DNA from: Acidobacteriota bacterium
GTDB taxonomy: Bacteria; Acidobacteriota; Polarisedimenticolia; J045
Assembly (NCBI GenBank): GCA_024276295.1
Contig: JAJRXN010000195.1
Coordinates: 1-5,206 of the forward strand
DNA length: 5,206 nt
Reading direction: 5' to 3'
Numbering within the stretch: the first letter of the stretch is position 1; each line of letters opens with the position of its first letter. Of the stretch, positions 1-5,206 are shown one piece after another. Under the pieces are notes generated by a model. The model saw only the letters and a program-made list of their open reading frames with translations. It ran no database searches and was not told the origin of the DNA. The translations under genes were made by a program, and so were the position numbers.

Positions 1-510
1 CTGGCAGCCGCCGTCGTGCTGGCCGGCGGTCCGGGGTGCGGCTACCACATGGCGGGCCGTGCCGGAAGCTCGAGCTTCCTGCCGCAGGACGTGCGCACGA
101 TCGGCGTGCCGCTGCTCGAGAACCTGACCGACCAGGCGGACATCCACCAGCGGATCACCGAGGCGCTGATCGACGAGATCGTCCGGCGTGCGCGGGTCGA
201 GGCGCGGGCCGAGCGCAGGAACGTCGACGCGATCCTGGAAGGCCGCATCACGTCCTATCGCGAGTCCCCGGTCACGTTCACGACCGGCGGGCGATTCTCG
301 CGCGTCGAGGTCACGATCACGGCCGAGATGCGGCTCGTGCGCGCGTCGCCCGAGATGGTCCTCTGGAGCCAGAGCCATTTCGTCTATCGCGAGCAGTACG
401 ACGTCCCGGAGACACCGAGCGAGCGGTTCGACCGCGAGCTGGTGGCGATCGACGAGATCGCACGAGGGTTCGCCCGGACCGTGGTGACGTCGCTGCTCGA
501 AGGCTTCTGA
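1..510 (+). CDS. lptE: LPS-assembly lipoprotein LptE-like protein, 5' end cut by the window
   Basis: Likely the outer-membrane lipoprotein that plugs and helps assemble the LptD beta-barrel, which inserts lipopolysaccharide into the outer leaflet. The frame is open from base 1 and reads a hydrophobic stretch (LAAAVVLAGG), then Cys at codon 13 followed by GYH, the usual start of a mature LptE (CGYHLAG-like). Next come LP-DVRTIGVPLLEN (about codons 33-48), a helix with ITEALIDEIVRR, and a beta-rich part with ILEGRITSYRESPVTF and VEVTITAEMRLV; this matches the LptE/RlpB fold order. About 157 residues follow the Cys, a normal size. The true start and the n-region of the signal peptide lie upstream; GTG at 16 is too late to be the real start because it would remove most of the signal peptide. 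The residues before the Cys (GGPG) are not a canonical lipobox. It ends in TGA directly against the holA start. The family call rests on motif pattern, since LptE sequences diverge strongly. Confidence 0.8.
   Translation: MAAAVVLAGGPGCGYHMAGRAGSSSFLPQDVRTIGVPLLENLTDQADIHQRITEALIDEIVRRARVEARAERRNVDAILEGRITSYRESPVTFTTGGRFSRVEVTITAEMRLVRASPEMVLWSQSHFVYREQYDVPETPSERFDRELVAIDEIARGFARTVVTSLLEGF
499..503 (+). promoter_or_regulatory. Ribosome binding site for holA
   Basis: GAAGG lies seven bases before the ATG at 511, inside the last codons of lptE. With the lptE TGA at 508-510 touching the ATG, this supports start 511 and translational coupling. Confidence 0.6.
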
Positions 511-1116
511 ATGTCGGCGGCGCGGCGCGGGACGGGCGGGCCGGCGAGCCCACCGGCCGAGACGCCGGCGGTCGTGCTGCTGGTCGGCGAGGACCGGGAG
601 GCGTGCGAGCGCGCCCTGCGCGGGCTGCAGGAGGCCCTCCCGGAGCATGTCCGGGACGTCGCCGTCGAGCGGTTCGACGGCTCCGAGCTGGTGCGCGCGC
701 TCGATGCCGCGCGCACCGTGCCGCTCTTCGGCGGACGGCGGCTGATCGTCGTGCGGAACGTCGACTGGCTGGCTGGACGAGGAGGCGACGCGGCCCGCGA
801 GGCCCTCGCGTCGTATGTCGCCGCACCGGCCACCGGGTCGACGCTGGCGCTGATCGCCACGCGCGCCGACCGGCGGCTCGCGGTCGTCAAGCGGATCGAG
901 AAGGCTGGCGGCCTGGTCGTCTGCGAGCGTCCCCGGGAGCGCGAGATGGCCGGATGGGTGCGCCAGCGCGCGGCCGAGCGGGGCATCGACCTGCCAGCGC
1001 AGGCCGCGGCGGCACTCGCCGACGCGATCGGCACCGACACCGCGCTCGCAGCCCGCGAACTCGACAAGCTGGCGCTGCTCGTGCGGGACGACTCCGGACG
1101 ACGCCGGAAGCTCTAG
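511..1116 (+). CDS. holA: DNA polymerase III delta subunit, domains I-II, ending at an in-frame amber codon
   Basis: Delta is the clamp-loader subunit that opens the beta sliding clamp. This part (201 residues) holds the N-terminal AAA+-like fold: VVLLVGEDREACERAL at 21-36, then PLFGGRRLIVVRN at 71-83, where L72-F73 match the hydrophobic wedge that inserts into the beta clamp (L73-F74 in E. coli delta). LALIATRADRR follows at 112-122, and domain II carries AARELDKLALLV at 180-191. The start at 511 is preferred for its SD and its junction with lptE; it gives a Pro/Ala/Gly-rich leader of about 20 residues before the conserved fold. No P-loop is expected in delta and none is seen. The frame stops at TAG 1114-1116, but homology continues in the same frame to 1554, giving 347 residues in all, a normal delta length. 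As written, the product would lack the C-terminal collar domain needed to assemble with tau/gamma and delta'. Confidence 0.88.
   Translation: MSAARRGTGGPASPPAETPAVVLLVGEDREACERALRGLQEALPEHVRDVAVERFDGSELVRALDAARTVPLFGGRRLIVVRNVDWLAGRGGDAAREALASYVAAPATGSTLALIATRADRRLAVVKRIEKAGGLVVCERPREREMAGWVRQRAAERGIDLPAQAAAALADAIGTDTALAARELDKLALLVRDDSGRRRKL
1086..1105 (+). repeat. Two tandem 10-base units just before the amber codon
   Basis: GGACGACTCC at 1086-1095 is followed directly by GGACGACGCC at 1096-1105, differing at one base. It encodes the linker RDDSGRRR between domains II and III of delta, a region expected to vary in length. A change in copy number would shift the frame, since the unit is not a multiple of three. 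It may be chance in GC-rich coding DNA. Confidence 0.5.
1114..1116 (+). other. In-frame TAG interrupting holA
   Basis: Codon 202 of holA reads TAG within KL-stop-LEEVEQALG. In delta subunits this place usually reads like ITLEEVE, so the TAG sits where a Thr or Ser codon would be expected; TCG to TAG is a single substitution. There is no frame change: the continuation is in the same frame and remains recognisable to 1554. The other stops visible in the window (510, 1554, 3092) are all TGA. A sequence error, a true nonsense mutation and TAG decoding as an amino acid all fit. Confidence 0.9.
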
Positions 1117-1554
1117 CTCGAGGAGGTCGAGCAGGCGCTCGGGCCGACGCGCGCCGTCGGCGCATTCGCTCTCGAGGATGCCGTGCTGGCCGGCGAGCGT
1201 GCCCGGGCGCTGTCGGCGCTCGACCGCCATCTGGCCGGCGGAGGCCCGCGCGAACTGCTCGGACTGCTCGGGCGGCTGGCGGGAATCGCCCGGCGCCTCG
1301 CCGTGGCGCAGGCGGTGGTCGCGCGCGGGGAAGGAGAAGACGCGCTGCGCGAGCAGCTCGCCTGCCACCCGTTCGTGGCGCGCAAGTACACTCAGGCGGC
1401 ACGGCGCCCGGGGGCGGATCCCGCGGCGGGCCTCGTGGCGGCGGTCCGGGCCGACCGGGCGATCAAGTCCGGCGGCGACGGCGGCGCGGCGCTGCGCGAG
1501 GTCGTGCTGGCGCTGACGGCGAAGGCCGGGGGAAGACGGAGAGGGACCGGATGA
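1117..1554 (+). CDS. holA: DNA polymerase III delta subunit, C-terminal collar domain, downstream of the amber codon
   Basis: This is the same reading frame as the upstream part of holA and completes it. It reads LEEVEQALGPTRAVGAFALE (codons 203-222), then DAVLAGERARALSALDRHL, LLGLLGRLAGIARRLAVAQ, a segment with HPFVARKYTQAAR, and VRADRAIKSGG followed by LREVVLAL. That order matches the helical domain III of delta, including the A-D-x-x-I-K-S/T-G signature near the end. In the clamp loader this domain forms the pentameric collar with tau/gamma and delta'. If it is translated separately, the best start is GTG 1183 with GAGGA at 1174-1178 four bases before it; that would drop the first 22 residues. 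Codon bias is unchanged after the stop, so there is no sign of long-standing decay. The TGA at 1552-1554 overlaps the guaA ATG. Whether it is made by readthrough, by restart or not at all cannot be told from sequence. Confidence 0.75.
   Translation, partial: LEEVEQALGPTRAVGAFALEDAVLAGERARALSALDRHLAGGGPRELLGLLGRLAGIARRLAVAQAVVARGEGEDALREQLACHPFVARKYTQAARRPGADPAAGLVAAVRADRAIKSGGDGGAALREVVLALTAKAGGRRRGTG
1143..1161 (+). other. Perfect 7-bp stem-loop downstream of the amber codon
   Basis: GCCGACG (1143-1149), loop CGCGC, then CGTCGGC (1155-1161) form an uninterrupted stem beginning 26 bases after the TAG. No T-run follows, so it is not an intrinsic terminator. It lies in codons for GPTRAVG. A role in readthrough or restart is only a possibility; short GC-rich hairpins are common in such DNA. 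Confidence 0.4.
1538..1545 (+). promoter_or_regulatory. Ribosome binding site for guaA
   Basis: GGAGAGGG lies five to nine bases before ATG 1551, depending on which purine core is paired. It sits inside the end of holA and fixes the guaA start despite the frame being open far upstream. Confidence 0.7.
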
Positions 1555-3092
1555 AGCGGCACGAGACGATCCTGATCGTCGACTTCGGCAGCCAGGTCAC
1601 GCAGCTGATCGCGCGGCGGATCCGCGAGGCGGGCGTCTACGCCGAGATCGTCGCGCCGGGGAAGGCCCCGGGGATGATCGACGACCCGCGGGTCCGGGGG
1701 ATCGTGCTTTCGGGCGGCCCTTCGTCGGTCTACGACGAGGGCGCTCCGGGCCTCGACGACGTCGTGCTCGCGGCCCGCGTCCCGATTCTCGGGATCTGCT
1801 ACGGGATGCAGCTTCTCGTGCAGCGCACGGGCGGGCGGGTCGAGCAGGCCGCCGAGCGCGAGTTCGGTCGGGCCGAACTCGAGCACGAAGCGACCTCGCG
1901 CCTGCTGGCGGGTTGGCCCCGGCGGAGCACCGTGTGGATGAGCCACGGGGACAGCATCGTCTCGCTGCCTCCGGGAATGCGCCGGGTGGGGTGGACGGAC
2001 AGTGCTCCCTACGCGGTCGTGGAGGACATCGGCCGGAACCGCTACGGCGTCCAGTTCCACCCCGAGGTCAGCCACACCGAGCACGGAGCGCACCTGCTGG
2101 CGACGTTCGCGCGCGAGATCTGCGGCTGCAGCGGCGACTGGTCGATGGCGGCCTACGAGCGCGAGGCGATCGAGGAGACGCGGGCGCAGGTCGGTCCGGA
2201 CGACCTGGTCATCTGTGGGCTGTCCGGCGGCGTCGACTCCTCGGTGATGGCGCTGCTCGTCCACCGGGCGATCGGCGACCGGCTGCGCTGCATCTTCGTC
2301 GACAACGGGCTGCTGCGGAAGAACGAGGCCCGAGACGTCGTCAGCACGTTCCGCGACCGGTACCGGATTCCGGTCGAGGCGGTCGATGCGCGCGAGCGGT
2401 TCCTCTCGCGGCTTCGGGGCGTCGCCGATCCGGAGGAGAAGCGCCGGCGGATCGGGCACACGTTCATCGAGGTCTTCGAGGAGGCGGCGCGCCGCGTCGG
2501 GGGACGCTTCCTGGCCCAGGGGACGATCTACCCCGACCGGATCGAGTCCACCTCGATCGTCGGCAAGTCGGCGACGATCAAGACACACCACAACGTCGGC
2601 GGCCTGCCGGAGCGGATGCAGCTCGAACTGATCGAGCCGCTCAAGTGGCTGTTCAAGGACGAAGTGCGCGAACTCGGACGCGGTCTCGGGCTCGACGAGG
2701 CGTTCGTCGCACGGCACCCGTTCCCGGGGCCCGGACTGGCCGTGCGGTGCCTCGGCGAGGTGACCGCCGAGCGGCTCGAGATCCTGCGCGAGGCCGACGC
2801 GATCTTCCGCGAGGAGCTGGAGCGCAGCGGCGAGATGCAGCGCACGTCGCAGGCGTTCGCGGTGCTGTTGCCGGTGCGCACCGTCGGCGTGATGGGTGAC
2901 GGGCGGACGTACGAGGCGGTGATCGCGCTGCGCTCGGTGAACACCGACGATTTCATGACCGCCGACTGGTCGCGCCTGCCGTGGGATCTGCTCGGCCGGG
3001 TCGCCGGCCGCATCGTCGGCGAGGTGCGGGGAATCAACCGCGTCGTCTACGACGTCACGTCCAAGCCCCCGGCCACGATCGAGTGGGAGTGA
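1551..3092 (+). CDS. guaA: GMP synthase, glutamine-hydrolysing
   Basis: Converts XMP to GMP using ATP and ammonia from glutamine, the last step of de novo guanine nucleotide synthesis in the cytosol. At 513 residues it is complete and of usual length. The class I glutamine amidotransferase domain comes first: LSGGPSSVYDEGAP (53-66), the nucleophile Cys83 in GICYGMQLL, and His170 and Glu172 in VQFHPEVSH completing the triad. The ATP-pyrophosphatase domain follows, with the PP-loop SGGVDSS at 225-231, FVDNGLLRKNEA, and LAQGTIYPDRIES at 321-333. The C-terminal dimerisation domain has HPFPGPGLAVRCLGE (389-403), LLPVRTVGVMGDGRTYE, and the family C-terminal signature SKPPATIEWE. All catalytic residues are present. 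The start at 1551 overlaps the holA stop as ATGA and has a good SD; the same frame is open back to base 36, but that stretch lies under lptE and holA and shows no protein similarity. Coupling to holA means the amber codon upstream could lower its expression. Confidence 0.98.
   Translation: MKRHETILIVDFGSQVTQLIARRIREAGVYAEIVAPGKAPGMIDDPRVRGIVLSGGPSSVYDEGAPGLDDVVLAARVPILGICYGMQLLVQRTGGRVEQAAEREFGRAELEHEATSRLLAGWPRRSTVWMSHGDSIVSLPPGMRRVGWTDSAPYAVVEDIGRNRYGVQFHPEVSHTEHGAHLLATFAREICGCSGDWSMAAYEREAIEETRAQVGPDDLVICGLSGGVDSSVMALLVHRAIGDRLRCIFVDNGLLRKNEARDVVSTFRDRYRIPVEAVDARERFLSRLRGVADPEEKRRRIGHTFIEVFEEAARRVGGRFLAQGTIYPDRIESTSIVGKSATIKTHHNVGGLPERMQLELIEPLKWLFKDEVRELGRGLGLDEAFVARHPFPGPGLAVRCLGEVTAERLEILREADAIFREELERSGEMQRTSQAFAVLLPVRTVGVMGDGRTYEAVIALRSVNTDDFMTADWSRLPWDLLGRVAGRIVGEVRGINRVVYDVTSKPPATIEWE
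3085..3089 (+). promoter_or_regulatory. Ribosome binding site for dnaE
   Basis: GGGAG lies five bases before GTG 3095, in the last codons of guaA. It favours GTG 3095 over the in-frame GTGs at 3083 and 3089, which lack a well-spaced purine run. Confidence 0.6.
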
Positions 3093-3094
3093 CC

Positions 3095-5206
3095 GTGTCG
3101 GATCGGAGCTTCGTCCACCTGCACAATCACACCGAGTACAGCCTGCTCGACGGCGCGCAGAAGATCCCGGACCTGATGCAGCGCGCGCGCGAACTCGACA
3201 TGCCGGCGGTGGCGATGACCGACCACGGCAACCTCTTCGGCGCGATCAAGTTCTACGATCACGCGCAGCGGTTCGGGCTGCGCCCGATCCTCGGCTGCGA
3301 GGCGTACGTCGCGCCGGGGAGCCGGTTCGAGAAGGTCCCCGGCCAGGGGCCGCACGGCAAGCCGTACTACCACCTGATCCTGCTCGCGGAAAACGACCAC
3401 GGCTTCCGCAATCTGATCAAGCTTGCCAGCTACGGCTACACGGAGGGGTTCTACTACCGGCCGCGGATCGACAAGGAACTGCTGGCACGGCATCACGAGG
3501 GGCTGATCTGCCTGACCGCCTGTCTGGCCGGTGAGGTCGCCACCTGGCTGCGTCACGACGATTTCGACGGCGCGCGCCGCGCGGTGGCCGACCTCGCCGA
3601 GATCTTCGGCGAGGAGAACCTGTATCTCGAGATGCAGGACCAGGGCATCCCGATCGAAAAGCAGGTCAACGAGGGCCTCGTCCGGCTGCACGAGGAGACC
3701 GGCCTGCCACTGGTGGCGACCAATGACGCCCATTTCCTGTGCGCCGGGGATCACGCGGCTCACGACGTGCTGATCTGCATCGGGACGGGCAAGAAGCGCG
3801 ATGATCCGGACCGCATGCAGTACATGCCGGGCCACTACTTCAAGTCTCCGGACGAGATGTGGCAGCAGTTCGACTGGTGTCCCGAGGCGCTGCTCAACAC
3901 GGTGCGGATCGCCGAGCGCTGCCGGGTCGAGATCGACAAGAGCCGGCACTACGTGCCGGAGTTCCCGGTCCCTGACGGAGAAGACACCGAGGCCTACTTC
4001 GAGCGCGTCGTGCGTGACGGGTACGCCGCGCGGGCACGGCTCTGGCAGCGACGCCAGGCCGAAGGCACGCTGCGGCATCCGCTCGAGGACTACGAGCGGC
4101 GGCTCGAGCACGAACTCGAGACGATCCGCCAGATGGGCTTTTCGGGCTACTTCCTGATCGTCTGGGACTTCATCCGCTTCGCCCGGGAAAAGGGCATTCC
4201 GGTCGGACCCGGTCGCGGCTCCGCCGCGGGGTCGCTGGTCGCCTACTGCCTGCGGATCACCGACATCGACCCGCTGGAATACGACCTGCTGTTCGAGCGG
4301 TTTCTCAACCCGCAGCGGGTGACGATGCCGGACATCGACATCGACTTCTGCTTCCGGCGTCGGGGGGAAGTTCTGGCGTACGTCACCGAGCGCTACGGCC
4401 GCGAGAACGTGGCCCAGATCATCACGTTCGGGACGATGGCCGCCAAGGCGGCGGTGCGCGATGCGGCGCGCGTGCTGGACATGCCGTTCGCCGAGGCGGA
4501 CCGAATCGCCAAGCTCGTGCCGGATGCCCTCGGCACGCGGCTCGCCACGGCAATCGACGAGGTCCCGCAGCTCAAGCGCCTGCGCGACACCGATCCGCGG
4601 GTCCGGGAGGTGCTGGACGTGGCCCTGCGTCTCGAGGGGCTGAGCCGGCACGCCAGCACCCATGCCGCGGGAGTCGTGATCACGCCGGCGCCGGTCGTCG
4701 AGTTCGCGCCGCTGTTCCGCTCGAACAAGGACGAGATCACCACGCAGTGGGCCAAGGACGAGGTGGAATCCGTCGGCCTGCTGAAGATGGACTTCCTCGG
4801 CCTCAAGACGCTGACGCTGATCACCGACACGCTCGACTCGATCCGCGCCTCGGGGGCCACGCCGCCGGATCTCGAGCATCTGCCGCTGGATGACGAGGCG
4901 ACCTACGCGCTGTTCGGCAGGGGAGACACGTCGGGCGTGTTCCAGTTCGAGTCCTCGGGCATGCGCGACATCCTGCGGCGGCTCAAGCCGGAGCGATTCG
5001 AGGACCTGATCGCGCTCAACGCGCTCTACCGCCCGGGGCCGCTCGGGTCGGGCATGATCGACGACTTCATCCTGCGCCGGCACGGCAAGGTGGAGGTGCA
5101 GTACCCGCACCCGCTGACCGAGCCGGTGCTCGAGGAGACCTACGGCGTCATCGTCTACCAGGAACAGGTGATGCAGATCGCGTCGCGGATGGCGGGCTAC
5201 TCGCTC
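3095..5206 (+). CDS. dnaE: DNA polymerase III alpha subunit, 3' end beyond the window
   Basis: Catalytic subunit of the replicative C-family polymerase. The frame is open from GTG 3095 to the last base: 704 codons of a protein usually near 1150 residues. The N-terminal PHP domain starts FVHLHNHTEYSLLDG (6-20), with TDHG at 42-45, GCEAYVAP at 67-74, YHL at 92-94, CLTACLAGEV at 139-148 and TNDAHF at 209-214. The palm has VGPGRGSAAGSLVAY (370-384), the catalytic pair Asp415 and Asp417 in PDIDIDF (412-418), and the third acidic residue Asp566 in LLKMDFLGLKTLT. Fingers begin with SGVFQFESSGM, ALYRPGPLGSGM and YGVIVYQEQVMQIA at the edge. Missing beyond the window are the rest of the fingers, the HhH, beta-clamp-binding and OB parts. 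The order and the DnaE1-type PHP start, without an inserted DnaQ-like exonuclease, mark it as DnaE rather than PolC. It follows the guaA stop by two bases. Start choice among GTG 3083, 3089 and 3095 is the only doubt. Confidence 0.97.
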   Translation, partial: MSDRSFVHLHNHTEYSLLDGAQKIPDLMQRARELDMPAVAMTDHGNLFGAIKFYDHAQRFGLRPILGCEAYVAPGSRFEKVPGQGPHGKPYYHLILLAENDHGFRNLIKLASYGYTEGFYYRPRIDKELLARHHEGLICLTACLAGEVATWLRHDDFDGARRAVADLAEIFGEENLYLEMQDQGIPIEKQVNEGLVRLHEETGLPLVATNDAHFLCAGDHAAHDVLICIGTGKKRDDPDRMQYMPGHYFKSPDEMWQQFDWCPEALLNTVRIAERCRVEIDKSRHYVPEFPVPDGEDTEAYFERVVRDGYAARARLWQRRQAEGTLRHPLEDYERRLEHELETIRQMGFSGYFLIVWDFIRFAREKGIPVGPGRGSAAGSLVAYCLRITDIDPLEYDLLFERFLNPQRVTMPDIDIDFCFRRRGEVLAYVTERYGRENVAQIITFGTMAAKAAVRDAARVLDMPFAEADRIAKLVPDALGTRLATAIDEVPQLKRLRDTDPRVREVLDVALRLEGLSRHASTHAAGVVITPAPVVEFAPLFRSNKDEITTQWAKDEVESVGLLKMDFLGLKTLTLITDTLDSIRASGATPPDLEHLPLDDEATYALFGRGDTSGVFQFESSGMRDILRRLKPERFEDLIALNALYRPGPLGSGMIDDFILRRHGKVEVQYPHPLTEPVLEETYGVIVYQEQVMQIASRMAGYSL

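Noticed and set aside
1121..1127. AGGAGGT, a strong Shine-Dalgarno match just after the holA TAG
   Set aside because: No ATG, GTG or TTG follows at a usable distance in any frame consistent with delta. The bases encode the conserved-looking LEEVE.
1178..1516. An ATG at 1178 opening a 112-codon frame within holA
   Set aside because: It is in the wrong frame relative to the delta continuation and its product is Arg/Ser/Ala-rich with no family signal. The in-frame GTG 1183 is the better candidate.
36..1550. A long upstream open extension of the guaA frame
   Set aside because: Stop-free only because of high GC. It overlaps lptE and holA, reads as Arg/Ala/Gly-rich sequence, and GuaA has its normal length from ATG 1551.
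1392..2717. A 441-codon open frame on the - strand across holA and guaA
   Set aside because: It lies opposite two well-supported coding regions, has biased composition and no recognisable domain.
2994..3009. GGCCGG-GTCG-CCGGCC inverted repeat in guaA
   Set aside because: A 6-bp GC-only stem inside conserved coding sequence with no T-run; expected by chance at this composition.
3047..5110. A 687-codon open frame on the - strand opposite dnaE
   Set aside because: It is the GC-driven mirror of a real, strongly conserved gene. Its translation is low-complexity Arg/Ala/Asp-rich and resembles no family.

Overview
The window is a compact, very GC-rich stretch of bacterial chromosome with four protein genes on the + strand and essentially no intergenic DNA. 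In order they are: the 3' part of an lptE-type gene (LPS-assembly lipoprotein, 1-510), holA (DNA polymerase III delta subunit, 511-1554, interrupted by an in-frame TAG at 1114-1116), guaA (glutamine-hydrolysing GMP synthase, 1551-3092, complete), and the first 704 codons of dnaE (DNA polymerase III alpha subunit, from 3095, running off the right edge). I see no tRNA, rRNA, CRISPR array, insertion sequence or intrinsic terminator.

An LptE-like lipoprotein implies a diderm with LPS. G/C-biased third codon positions and only TGA as the stop of the complete reading frames fit a high-GC, probably uncultured Gram-negative lineage. The sequence does not let me name a phylum. The four genes are packed as one apparent operon: lptE stop and holA start abut with no gap, holA and guaA overlap in an ATGA, and guaA and dnaE are two bases apart. 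Each downstream start has a Shine-Dalgarno-like site inside the end of the gene before it. This suggests co-transcription and translational coupling of outer-membrane assembly, clamp loading, GMP synthesis and the replicative polymerase.

The most notable feature is the amber codon in holA. The same frame continues past it with recognisable delta-subunit sequence up to the guaA overlap. The stop lies at the expected junction between the AAA+ part (domains I-II) and the C-terminal collar (domain III). Because delta is normally essential, the options are a sequence or assembly error (simplest), a real nonsense mutation or split subunit, or readthrough/recoding of TAG. The second notable point is that the PHP domain of DnaE keeps all nine residues expected for metal binding, which predicts a built-in proofreading exonuclease. 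The rest looks like ordinary housekeeping DNA; I do not see a clearly new multi-gene system.
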